Shown here in pieces: positions 54,512 to 64,000 of a stretch of DNA of 64,000 nt. The DNA lies in assembly GCF_963678635.1 (NCBI RefSeq), contig NC_087067.1:27535547-27599546 (forward strand). Direction: 5' to 3'. The translations under genes were made by a program, and so were the position numbers. This DNA comes from Symsagittifera roscoffensis. Taxonomy: Eukaryota > Xenacoelomorpha > Acoela > Convolutidae. Numbering within the stretch: position 1 is the first letter of the stretch; the number at the start of each line of letters is the position of its first letter. The notes under the pieces were generated by a model. That model had not been told where the DNA came from, ran no database searches, and saw nothing but the letters and a program-made list of their open reading frames with translations.

Positions 54512-55750
54512 TCTCGAACAAGACCTTAATAGCTTAGAATTAACCAAAATAGATTAGAAATTAGACAAAAACATTTACAAAATGTTATACGACAATAATT
54601 TAATCGAAATGTCTCTACGACTCAATAGATCAGAGCCAATATTCCGAACCATAACAGAACTACCCGGAATTGGAAGAAAACCTCGAACCAGAGACGACAT
54701 ACGACAAAGTAGAAACTTGCCATATAGCTATATGATAGTTAGGCAAAAACCAGAACAAACTTTTATATTTAGAATATTACTGGCAATGAATTTAGATTTT
54801 CATTTGCAAACATAAAACCTTGAAGTTAATCTTCAAAATCATTTCAGGCGCTAAACAAAATTATTAATATACAATAACGATTGATAAAAAGATCTAAGAT
54901 CGTTTTCCTAAAACTCTGCAGTAATATATAAAATATGTTTGAAAAATATTTATTGAAAAATAAAAAATAAAAATTAGTAGCATGACAATAAATGGTTAGT
55001 AATCATAAATCATCCTGTTGTTCCAGCTCCATCATCTAAAACATAACAGCAATCATAAACCCACTAATATCATCAAAACACTAAATCTTTCCTTTACACA
55101 CATTTTAAAAATTTTATTAAAACTTAAATTCACTTAATTTTAAAACCAGATCATCAAGGCTTATCCTTGGATCTTAAATCATTTTCTACTTAATTAAATT
55201 TCAAATTTGATCATCAAGGCTTATCCTTGGATCAAACAGAACAACTTTGTTCTCCCCCACCCACTTAATTAGTGTCTAACGACCTCAAACGTCGATTCAC
55301 TACCCAACCCTTTCTAAAGACCTAAGACTAATAGAAATTTTTAAACAAAACTAATCATTCAAATTAGGCTAAACAGTGAAGAACTTCGGTTATTCATCCT
55401 TCACTTGACCCCCCCTCTTACCAGACCCAGGATAAATCTTAGACTTAGTAAGTTTAAAATAGTATCTAACGAACTACTCGCGTTCTAATTATACCTGAAC
55501 CTTGTGGATCGATTTACTATTCTCCAACCCTTGAACACAATCACTACCCCTAAGTAAGATTAAGTAAGTTAACACCTTAACTTATACTAGCCACGAGAAA
55601 GTAAAAAATCATTCTTCGGAATCGATATACTTTTCTCTCCAACCCTGAACAAACAGACCCAGGTTAAGCTAACCAAAAAATCGTAAGAACTAACAGTTTA
55701 GGAAAATAGAAATCATTTAACAACCCTTTGCATCCGTCATTCTAAACCTT
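54512..55750 (+). promoter_or_regulatory. Long 5' leader with repeated hairpins
   Basis: This ~1.24-kb leader lies between the primer-binding site and the first ORF. A 25-base element with a CAAGG-cttat-CCTTG stem flanked by GATC occurs twice, identically, at 55,149-55,173 and 55,209-55,233, exactly 60 bases apart. A second motif, 'cgat', 'act', 'ccaaccc', recurs three times in related form (55,292-55,310, 55,508-55,530, 55,621-55,645). A 77-codon ORF (54,582-54,815) has no known motif. Packaging, dimerisation or internal initiation signals are conceivable but unproven. Confidence 0.5.
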
Positions 55751-56218
55751 ATGTCATTTAAAAACCTAGGAAATAAACAAACAATCGTTTTACACAATTG
55801 TGAAATAGATAACAAAAAATACGACCTTGTAATCACACCTCATACACAAACAGTTGGATACATTCGAACAAAACGACAAACACTAAAAAGAAAAATAATA
55901 ACGAAACAAAGACAAATAACACGAAAAAGATTTTCAAAAAATCGAAACGCATTTTCAGAATCAGAAACCAACAGTTTAGACGAACTTTACAAACTAAAAG
56001 AATCAATAGATAAAAATTGCCCACTTCACGATCAATTATATTTTTCTGACTCAGAAACAACTTCAAATTCATCACAAAGAGGAAAAAGAAGAATAAAAAA
56101 ACAGTACAAACACAAACCAGTACATCTATACAATTGGAATCAACCAATTCGACACATTAATAATTACATATTAACAGTCATCGAACGTAAAAATGAGTTC
56201 AACGCACACCCCAGGTGA
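55751..56218 (+). CDS. Small basic ORF upstream of Gag-Pol ('ORF0')
   Basis: 155 codons, with the same Asn/Lys/Thr-rich codon use as the polyprotein. The product is Lys/Arg-rich in two clusters (about residues 40-65 and 110-120: 'KRQTLKRKIITKQRQITRKR', 'QRGKRRIKKQYKHK') around an acidic Ser/Glu patch ('SESETNS', 'SDSETTS'). I recognise no domain. It overlaps the start of the polyprotein by 26 bases in a different frame (the polyprotein is in the +1 frame relative to it), so the second protein could arise by reinitiation, leaky scanning or a separate mRNA. Ty3/Gypsy elements usually begin with Gag, so an extra basic protein is unusual. It may bind nucleic acid, by composition only. Confidence 0.6.
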   Translation: MSFKNLGNKQTIVLHNCEIDNKKYDLVITPHTQTVGYIRTKRQTLKRKIITKQRQITRKRFSKNRNAFSESETNSLDELYKLKESIDKNCPLHDQLYFSDSETTSNSSQRGKRRIKKQYKHKPVHLYNWNQPIRHINNYILTVIERKNEFNAHPR

Positions 56219-59200
56219 CGAAACTCCAGATGATGATGAAATCTTTCCTTTTATAGTAGATGCAGATACTGATAGAGGACAACACATATTTTGTCAAAAT
56301 TTACTCGTAAATTTATTTGAACCCGGAATCAGTCCATGTAAAACAGAGTTCCCAGATGTAAAAATCAAAAGACAAATCATAGACCACTACTTAAAAGATA
56401 TATGCAACATAACACAACAGTATGGAATCTACTCCATAGAATTCACCTCACCAAACCATAATAATAGAAAATATACAATTCAAACAGACGATCTTGATTT
56501 AGAATTTTCAAAAGTTTTTTCAGAATATATAAAAAGCATCCAATATCATAACTCACAAAGAGCAAACTCCATATTCACCAATGAAGTTTTCGCAATAATA
56601 TATAGTTATATTTCGATATTAGAAAACGAAATCCCAATAACAAATGTCTCACCGACAGAAACATCTAAACATTTGAAAGTACGACATGAAATCACACTAC
56701 TCTCTAGTTATTTAAACATCATTAAAGAAAATTTCACGAAAGACGACGTTTCACAACATACAAAACACGATCTACAAAAAATTTTGGCATGGTTCATCAT
56801 AGATTATTTCACACACAATATTGATTTAATTGCACAAGCAAGAAAAAATTTTAGACCCCAAAACTCGAACGATGATACCGCTATCACAGAACAATCAGAT
56901 TATGTTTGGGACCCCGAATGGTCTCATCCCGCATTTATAAGCTTCCCACAATCAATCTCAAGTCAAGCAATAAGTACGATATCTTACATAAGAGATTATG
57001 TAAAAGTAATACCATTAACCATTGATGCAACACCATTAAACTATAATACATTTTTGCCCGATACACAAAATAATAGTTTAAACTCTACAGTTATACACAA
57101 TGAAAACCTCAATGGAACTAGGAATCTTACTCAACAAGATATCCAGACACCATCACACTTCATAAATGAAGAAATTGTACACACAACAACTACACAACAA
57201 AGTATTTCACCAATACGCCCAAATTTAACAACACCAAGAAATACAAATCCTTCACAAACACAGGTAACCTTACAATCAACCGTTAAACCTTCGGGTGCCC
57301 CTAAATATTCACATATGGATTACCAAACATACAGACCCATGACAATACCATCAAAAACACGCAAAACATTCACTAGAAACAACTTTACAGACCATAATTA
57401 TAATTATACACATCCATCAAAAACATGTAATCAACCACAAAGGAATTTTAACCAATATACAAGATCTCGAAATTGGGATAACCCAATGACCCAACCTAAT
57501 TCAATAAATTTCCAAACAAATCCTCCACAGGATCACAGTGAAAATTACCCATTTTTTCAACAAAATAAAAATAAAAAACAGACATCTTATCAAATGGATT
57601 ATTTATCCTCAGATGATGATTTCTTACAACCAGATATATTTGCACCAAATACTCAAGAATATCGTAGACAAGGAATACAGAAAACACGTACAAATCATAG
57701 AAATTTTTCTCCACAACCAATAGATGCACAACATCAACAACAAATTCAACAACAGAATCTAATTAATACACAATCTTTTCAACCAATTCAACAACAAAAT
57801 CCAATGACTGCACACTCGTATCAAGCATCACAAATGCAAAATGAAATACCACTCCCATATTATCTCCAACAACATGAAATAACAAGAAACCAACTTTCAA
57901 ATTTTTCTCAAATGCCAAATGCAGCAGAATCATTACAAATGACAATGAATCCATACCTTATGGGTGGATCATCAATAACATCAAACAAACCTTTAATGGT
58001 TTTCACAGGAACAGACCCTGAATACTCTGTAGAAGATTATTTAAATGCAGTAACAGCAAACCTGATTTTAAATATTGGACCTGAACCAATTAATACGCCA
58101 CTACATCAAAATTGGATACATCGACGCACAGCGTTAATACAAACAACCTTAGATGGCGCAGCCCAAAAATGGTTTTCAGTACTACCTCTAGAAATAAAAT
58201 CAAACTGGAAAAGGTTTACACAAGAATTTTCAAAAATGTTTGACTCCGAAAGAAACAAACAACAACAAAGAGTTTTATGTAATGAAATTCGCAGATTACC
58301 AAACGAAACCATCAAGCAAATAGCAGTACGAATCGAAACACTAGTTCGAAAAGCATATTCATTAAATACACATGACTATAAAAACACAAAGATGACAGAA
58401 ATCTTAATGATGACCTTAACACCACAATTAAGGAAAATAGCAATAAAAAAGAGAGCATCCCATCCTTCTTCAATTCGAGAACCCGATTTAGATTTTCGAA
58501 AACTAGTAGACAAATTAGAACAAGCAGAAATCACGATGAAACTAGAAGAAACGGAAAATCTGAAATTACAATACGTTAATAGAATTGAAACGACTCCCAC
58601 TAATATTAATAATATACAGGAATCAGAGACAGACCTCGTTGAAAAAATCACTGAAATACTCAATATTTACGAAAAGAACCCGAACTTTAAAGGCAAACCA
58701 TCTTTCAAAAAATGGTGTAATTATTGCCGACGATACGGACATAGTATTTCCGAATGTAGACAAAAACAGCAAGACAATCAAAATAAACCTCAAAAATATA
58801 AAGAACCAAATAAATCATTCTATCAATACATGAAAAAAGATCAAAATCTACCGAACAAAACAGTCCACAGCAACAACAGTTCAGGAAAACCACTCCCGAA
58901 CAATACAAATTATACAAGAAATCAATCACCATATAACTCAAGTTATAGAGGAAGATCACCAGAACGAAGAAACACGAACAATTCATCACAAAATCACTAC
59001 AATAGACCAAATAGTCGAAATAACTACTCCAGATCAAATTCAAATACACAACGATTTGTTTCTAGATCTAATTCCCAATCAAGAAATAACTACTATCCAA
59101 ACAACCAATCACGAAATTCATCATACAATAGGAATAGAAACTACTCCTATAATCGAAATAGAAGTTATTCAAACAACCGAAACCAGAATTACCCGAACAG

Positions 59201-62200
59201 TCAATCAAGGAATAACTCATATAATAGATTGAACTATAACAGACCAAACAATAATTACCAAAACAGATCGCGAAATAATTCACAAAATCGACACTCAAGT
59301 TATAATAATCGTTATAGAAATTATTCCCAATCACCACACCGGAATAATAATAACTATAATAATTCTAATAATCGCCACAGAAGTAGTACACCTAAACATC
59401 AAAGACAAATCAATCAAGTACAGTCTAACCCAGAAACAACATCAGACCCTCCAGGTATTGATGACACAGTAACTGATACGTTACAACTCAATCAAATAAA
59501 CTGTACATCATCAGATTCAGAAAGTGATACTGAAAACACTCTTTCTATCAATATGATAAAAGTCGAAAATGACTATGAATCTGTCATATATGAACAACCC
59601 TTTTCATCACACATATATGAAAATCAATCAGAATTTCTTCAAAATTATTACACTACACCCATAAATTCCACACCAACGACGCAAGAAACAAACGAGATTA
59701 ACACTACAGATCAAACCAATAAAAATATCAAAACAAAATGCTTGAATACAAACCACATTTATCAAAATATACAAAAAGAACAACCCAAAGAAAAAATTTG
59801 GACAATACCATTTCTCTTAGAAAGCCCAAGAAACAAAGAATTTCAACCACCAGACCTTGAAATAGATTTTTTAATTGATTCAGGAGCAGAATCAAACATA
59901 ATAAACATCCCCACATGGAATGAAATAAAAACTTTACACCCAAAGCTAACACCTCTTGAAACCTCCAGCAAACTAGCAACAACACAAGGATCAACATTGA
60001 TAAACTACGGAAAAATCCAATTATTTCTCCTCCCCACCAGAACAATGGAACAAAGCAAAATTTTAAATAAGCCATTTAAACAAATATTCCATATCACTGA
60101 CATTAAATATAATATCATTGGAATACCATTTATTTCGAAGTATATACCAACAATTAACATACTAAATAGTAAAATATTAATCAAAGATAAATATACAAAA
60201 ACAAAAGAAACATCCTTAACATTTTTTCAAAGATTAAATAAACAACCACCATTCTTTTCAAAATTCTACCCGATATTTAACCAACAAAGAAAACACTTGA
60301 AACCACTATCAGGAAATATCTATAATTTTTCAATCAAACAAGTTCACCAATATGATAAAGAACAAAACAAACAAAAATTTTATATGTCAGAATTTGAATT
60401 CAAACCTATTCACAAATTTTTCAAAATCACAATATCATCCATAAAATATTTGAAAAATTCGAATTCAGATATCATTTCCTTACATGTCTATAACAACACA
60501 CCTTACCAAGTAACATTACCTTTAGGACTTTTAGGATATTGTGAAACCAACGCTACAATATCACCAATACACGAAAAAGCCTATCGCGTAAATAATATAC
60601 TCCAATTACTAGATATTTGCCAATCTACAATTCTTAATGAAGAATTATCTATAAATAATATAATAAGTAACGAAAACAGAAATACGGATTATTTCACAAA
60701 AACTCCATATTTCAAACCTACATTCAACATAAGTAACTACATAGAGGACCAACAGAAATTTTTAACAATGTTTAATTTCCAACATTCACAAATAACACAA
60801 GACGAATTCGAAAAATTAGCCAAACAGCTAATTAAATATTCATCAGTCTATGCAACATCAAAATTCGATGTTGGGAAAATCAGTTCATCACTACATCTCC
60901 CGTTAAAACCAGACGCAGTTTTCAAAAAACAGAGAGCAAGTAAAGTACCAATTCACTTACATGATAAAGTAAACAGATTACTCGACATTTTAGAACAATA
61001 CAACATTATATCACCAGTTAATAAAGAAGAACAACCAAAAGGCAACACATTTATCAACCCCGTTATCATTCTAGCTAAAGGAGAATCATTAAAAATCGTT
61101 CTCGACGCTAGATACCTCAATTCACTCATAGATGAATCAAAATGTAATTGGCCCATTGAACCAATACAAGTTATTTTAACAAAAATAAACGGCAAATACT
61201 TTACAACCGCCGATATGAATAGTGCATACAATCAAATGCCACTAGATGAACAATCACGACGTTTAACACAATTTGTTATCGGAAACCAACAATATGAATT
61301 CAACCGCTTATTCTATGGAATATCCATAGGACCAGCAGCATTTTCAGCTTTTATGAGCAAAATTTTTAGACCACTGATACTCAAGAAAAACGCAATCACC
61401 TATTTAGACGATGTTTTTATGCAATCACAAACAAAAGACGAGATGTTCAATGTTTTAGAAAAATATCACCAAATACTTCAGAACGAAAATCTGAAGGCCG
61501 CCCCCGATAAATCACACTTCTTTTTGACAAGAGTTAAATTTTTAGGACATAATATAGAAAGAAAAACAATCACTCCATTGAAATCACGCATTGACGCTAT
61601 TCAAAAACTTCAACCACCAACAAATAAAAAGAAAATCCAAGAATTTCTTGGAATGTTAAACTTTTTAAGTAAATATGTTTATAAAATGCAATTATATCTA
61701 CGACCATTTTATAACATCCTTAGACAACAAAATAATTTTGAATGGAACACAGAACATCAAACACGATTTGAAGAAATAAAGAAACTTTTAACTGAACAAA
61801 TTTCAAACACAATTCCAGATTCAAATCAACCATTTTATGCAATGTGCGATGCTTCGAACTTTGGCATCGGTGCAGCACTATTACAATCACATAATGGTAC
61901 AAATAAAATGAACCTCATATCAGCAAATTCTCGATTATTCACTCAAGCAGAGCTACGACTCTCAACTCTAATGAGAGAATGTACAGCCATAATATATACA
62001 CTAACAGAATATGAATTTCTGATACTTGGATCAAAACATCCAACAGTTCTATTCACAGACCATAAACCAATCATCTTTCTCTTTACACAAAAATCTAACC
62101 CAAACCACCGAGTTTACAGATTTCAACTAATTCTAATGAAATTTCCAAACTTACATATAGTTTGGACTGCAGGAAAAAATCTTGCATTACCAGACACCTT

Positions 62201-63347
62201 AAGTCGAAATACACCACCTGAATTACTTACACGAAAAACAACAGTTGAAATACCCAAAAACATAAAATTCTACCTTGCAGAAAACGAAACATCACCCCGA
62301 TTGGAATGCAAATATGCAGTAAAAACTGATATTGAACAATCACAAATAAATAATTTACAACATTTCCCACTTTATTTAGATTGTCAAAATAATCATTATG
62401 AAGTTGATCTACTTGGAACATCAACTTTCAAACCAATCCCATATTCTCAATGGATAAAAAATAACACCCAACAAAAACGAACAAAACAACACCTGCCTAA
62501 GAAAGACCATTTTCCACTAATTGAAAAAGAAGATTTAACTGATAAAATAAATTTATCAGGACCACAAACAAATGATTCAAAATACACAATAAATCAAGTT
62601 TTTGACCTTCACGACCCACTTGATACAATATCCTTATCTAAATTAGAAATCGAAAACATTTTTCTCCCCCCAACAGAAATAATTACAATTTCAACACTGA
62701 AACAATATCAAAACCTTGACCCAGTAATTCGACAACTGAAATCATGGCACAAATATAAAACTAAACCTATCAAAGCAGATTCAACCATTCTAGGAAACAA
62801 AACACTCCTCCGATACTTTCGCAAATTTAACAACACAACAATTAACGAAAATACAGACCTTTTAGAGTATAACCTGAATGAATCTACAGTTCCATGTCTC
62901 CCTTTAAGTATGATTCTTATAGCTTTTAATATTTCACATACACAAAATATTAAAGGACACTCTGGATCAGAGAAAACATATTCAAATTTTATACAAAATT
63001 TTTACTTCCCAAATGCACCAATTTGGATAAAAGTACTATGCAATGATTGTATAGTATGTCAACTAAATAAACCTTACCCAAATCAAAAACAAATAGCACA
63101 AAAACAAGATTTTAAAGGACAAAGTTTGTACTTTAATCATCGTATCTCATTTGATACTAAAGGACCAATTTCACCCTCATCAGAAGGAAACTCCTACATT
63201 ATGGTAATTGTTGACGCATTTACACATTATGTAGCACTTAACCCAGTACCACATTGTAACGCTTATTACGCTTACACAACACTCTATGAACACTGGATAG
63301 CAAAATTCGGACTACCAGAAATTTTAGTTACAGACAACGGTACATAA
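56193..63347 (+). CDS. Ty3/Gypsy Gag-Pol polyprotein, ended by an in-frame stop in integrase
   Basis: 2,384 codons in a single frame, Gag and Pol fused without a frameshift. Residues ~15-230 form an unrecognised folded-looking region; 230-590 are Gln/Asn/Thr-rich and disordered. The Gag capsid block is at ~600-800 ('LDGAAQKWFSVL', 'FSKMFDSER'). The CCHC zinc knuckle begins at Cys842 (C-x2-C-x4-H-x4-C). Residues ~910-1,075 are an Asn/Arg/Ser/Tyr tract. Protease has 'DSGAE' at 1,229. After a ~330-residue linker, reverse transcriptase has 'TADMNSAYNQ' and 'YLDD' at 1,737-1,740, and RNase H has 'CDASNFGIG' (Asp1886). Integrase has the HHCC finger (His2249, His2256, Cys2286, Cys2289) and catalytic Asp2321 and Asp2381. 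TAA at 63,345-63,347 follows three codons later. The sequence beyond stays open in the same frame. All visible catalytic residues are intact, so the element looks recent. Clade not assigned. Confidence 0.92.
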   Translation: MSSTHTPGDETPDDDEIFPFIVDADTDRGQHIFCQNLLVNLFEPGISPCKTEFPDVKIKRQIIDHYLKDICNITQQYGIYSIEFTSPNHNNRKYTIQTDDLDLEFSKVFSEYIKSIQYHNSQRANSIFTNEVFAIIYSYISILENEIPITNVSPTETSKHLKVRHEITLLSSYLNIIKENFTKDDVSQHTKHDLQKILAWFIIDYFTHNIDLIAQARKNFRPQNSNDDTAITEQSDYVWDPEWSHPAFISFPQSISSQAISTISYIRDYVKVIPLTIDATPLNYNTFLPDTQNNSLNSTVIHNENLNGTRNLTQQDIQTPSHFINEEIVHTTTTQQSISPIRPNLTTPRNTNPSQTQVTLQSTVKPSGAPKYSHMDYQTYRPMTIPSKTRKTFTRNNFTDHNYNYTHPSKTCNQPQRNFNQYTRSRNWDNPMTQPNSINFQTNPPQDHSENYPFFQQNKNKKQTSYQMDYLSSDDDFLQPDIFAPNTQEYRRQGIQKTRTNHRNFSPQPIDAQHQQQIQQQNLINTQSFQPIQQQNPMTAHSYQASQMQNEIPLPYYLQQHEITRNQLSNFSQMPNAAESLQMTMNPYLMGGSSITSNKPLMVFTGTDPEYSVEDYLNAVTANLILNIGPEPINTPLHQNWIHRRTALIQTTLDGAAQKWFSVLPLEIKSNWKRFTQEFSKMFDSERNKQQQRVLCNEIRRLPNETIKQIAVRIETLVRKAYSLNTHDYKNTKMTEILMMTLTPQLRKIAIKKRASHPSSIREPDLDFRKLVDKLEQAEITMKLEETENLKLQYVNRIETTPTNINNIQESETDLVEKITEILNIYEKNPNFKGKPSFKKWCNYCRRYGHSISECRQKQQDNQNKPQKYKEPNKSFYQYMKKDQNLPNKTVHSNNSSGKPLPNNTNYTRNQSPYNSSYRGRSPERRNTNNSSQNHYNRPNSRNNYSRSNSNTQRFVSRSNSQSRNNYYPNNQSRNSSYNRNRNYSYNRNRSYSNNRNQNYPNSQSRNNSYNRLNYNRPNNNYQNRSRNNSQNRHSSYNNRYRNYSQSPHRNNNNYNNSNNRHRSSTPKHQRQINQVQSNPETTSDPPGIDDTVTDTLQLNQINCTSSDSESDTENTLSINMIKVENDYESVIYEQPFSSHIYENQSEFLQNYYTTPINSTPTTQETNEINTTDQTNKNIKTKCLNTNHIYQNIQKEQPKEKIWTIPFLLESPRNKEFQPPDLEIDFLIDSGAESNIINIPTWNEIKTLHPKLTPLETSSKLATTQGSTLINYGKIQLFLLPTRTMEQSKILNKPFKQIFHITDIKYNIIGIPFISKYIPTINILNSKILIKDKYTKTKETSLTFFQRLNKQPPFFSKFYPIFNQQRKHLKPLSGNIYNFSIKQVHQYDKEQNKQKFYMSEFEFKPIHKFFKITISSIKYLKNSNSDIISLHVYNNTPYQVTLPLGLLGYCETNATISPIHEKAYRVNNILQLLDICQSTILNEELSINNIISNENRNTDYFTKTPYFKPTFNISNYIEDQQKFLTMFNFQHSQITQDEFEKLAKQLIKYSSVYATSKFDVGKISSSLHLPLKPDAVFKKQRASKVPIHLHDKVNRLLDILEQYNIISPVNKEEQPKGNTFINPVIILAKGESLKIVLDARYLNSLIDESKCNWPIEPIQVILTKINGKYFTTADMNSAYNQMPLDEQSRRLTQFVIGNQQYEFNRLFYGISIGPAAFSAFMSKIFRPLILKKNAITYLDDVFMQSQTKDEMFNVLEKYHQILQNENLKAAPDKSHFFLTRVKFLGHNIERKTITPLKSRIDAIQKLQPPTNKKKIQEFLGMLNFLSKYVYKMQLYLRPFYNILRQQNNFEWNTEHQTRFEEIKKLLTEQISNTIPDSNQPFYAMCDASNFGIGAALLQSHNGTNKMNLISANSRLFTQAELRLSTLMRECTAIIYTLTEYEFLILGSKHPTVLFTDHKPIIFLFTQKSNPNHRVYRFQLILMKFPNLHIVWTAGKNLALPDTLSRNTPPELLTRKTTVEIPKNIKFYLAENETSPRLECKYAVKTDIEQSQINNLQHFPLYLDCQNNHYEVDLLGTSTFKPIPYSQWIKNNTQQKRTKQHLPKKDHFPLIEKEDLTDKINLSGPQTNDSKYTINQVFDLHDPLDTISLSKLEIENIFLPPTEIITISTLKQYQNLDPVIRQLKSWHKYKTKPIKADSTILGNKTLLRYFRKFNNTTINENTDLLEYNLNESTVPCLPLSMILIAFNISHTQNIKGHSGSEKTYSNFIQNFYFPNAPIWIKVLCNDCIVCQLNKPYPNQKQIAQKQDFKGQSLYFNHRISFDTKGPISPSSEGNSYIMVIVDAFTHYVALNPVPHCNAYYAYTTLYEHWIAKFGLPEILVTDNGT

Positions 63348-64000
63348 TTCATAAATAATGAAATTATCACACTATGTCATTTATATAACATTAAACACAA
63401 ACCACGTACATCTCATGCACCTTGGACAAACGGCTTAGTCGAAGGTATGAACCGTTCATTACAAGAATATCTTAGATGTATCATCAACGGAAATGATACA
63501 AAATATACCGAATGGTCAGCAGATGTAAAATTATTTCCCTTAGCATATAATTCACAAATTACGACAACTTTAGGAATGTCACCATACGAAATGGTTTTTA
63601 ACCAAAAGCCACGCAAACCAATAATGTTTACAGCAAATTCTCATAAAAACGCACAAGGTTATTGTCAACCAAATAAAGACTCAATTTGTTATAACCTACC
63701 TTTACATACACACGATGAAGATCATTTTCATCACCCACAAATTCTTAAACTAGCCTCCGGTACACACACCGAATGGATTCTAAATAGAGATAAAAAACAC
63801 AATGAAATTTATCAAAAAATAACAAAAAAGTTATTACAAAGACAAAACATTAATGAACAAATCAATTCACGTTTTACACCAGCCTCCGATTTAAAAATTG
63901 GAACATTTGTTTTAATACCTAATTTTAATACACAAAAAGGAATTTCTAAAAAATTACAACCCCTTCGAAAAGGACCATACCAAATAACTGCAAAACCCAC
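63348..64000 (+). pseudogene. Integrase remainder of the same element, after the stop
   Basis: The polyprotein frame stays open from the TAA to the window edge (217 codons) and carries the rest of integrase: 'APWTNGLVEGMNRSLQEYL' with the third catalytic acid, Glu, at 63,441-63,443, then 'SPYEMVFNQKPRKP', and near the end 'LRKGPYQI', the typical block after the core. Only the single stop separates it from the upstream frame; no other lesion is seen. The end of Pol, the polypurine tract and the 3' LTR lie outside the window. Confidence 0.85.

Noticed and set aside
58585-59337. ORFs on both strands within the Gag-Pol region
   Set aside because: They are shadows of the low-complexity Asn/Arg/Ser tract of the polyprotein.

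Overview
The window is nuclear DNA from an animal, most likely an invertebrate. It is strongly AT-rich, has spliced genes with GT-AG introns of 310 to over 2,000 bases, long gene-free stretches and a dense mix of eukaryotic transposons. I cannot name the species. Only two host genes are recognisable. One is a C-terminal-motor kinesin (kinesin-14) on the + strand at about 40.8-45.4 kb, interrupted by a 200-N assembly gap. The other is the 3' end of a TMEM120 (TACAN) membrane-protein gene on the - strand at 52.2-53.1 kb.

Almost everything else is repeat-derived. From left to right: a composite dispersed repeat (0-2.8 kb); a decayed MULE transposase (3.6-4.6 kb, -); a tRNA-like SINE head followed by a Helentron/HINE-like element (6.0-6.65 kb); two copies of a ~0.76-0.80 kb repeat (7.8-8.5 and 12.7-13.5 kb), the first between 54-bp direct repeats; a long inverted-repeat element (11.0-11.7 kb) abutting a second HINE-like copy (11.7-12.2 kb); a decayed CR1/L2-like LINE (13.7-15.8 kb, -); more copies of the composite repeat (16.8-21 kb); a second reverse-transcriptase fragment (22.6-23.0 kb, -); and a decayed BEL/Pao element (23.3-29.3 kb, +), whose reverse-transcriptase region is displaced by a 363-bp tandem array and a 100-bp-arm hairpin.

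A degenerate Ty3/Gypsy element follows on the - strand (29,570-35,554). It keeps both LTRs, a primer-binding site, a polypurine tract and the order gag-PR-RT-RH-IN. After it come a 407-bp tandem duplication, a minisatellite and a perfect 147-bp inverted repeat (39.1-39.4 kb), and then the kinesin gene.

The right end carries a much younger Ty3/Gypsy element on the + strand. It has a 425-bp putative LTR, a primer-binding site, a 1.25-kb leader with repeated hairpins, a small basic ORF overlapping the polyprotein, and a 2,384-codon Gag-Pol frame. One in-frame stop lies inside the integrase core, and the reading frame continues past it to the window edge.

The two host genes have no visible functional link. 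The window reads as a gene-poor region built by repeated transposon insertion, tandem duplication and inverted duplication. The points most worth checking are the young Ty3/Gypsy element with its upstream ORF and structured leader, the HINE-like family, the perfect 147-bp inverted repeat, and conserved hairpin motifs shared by otherwise different repeats.
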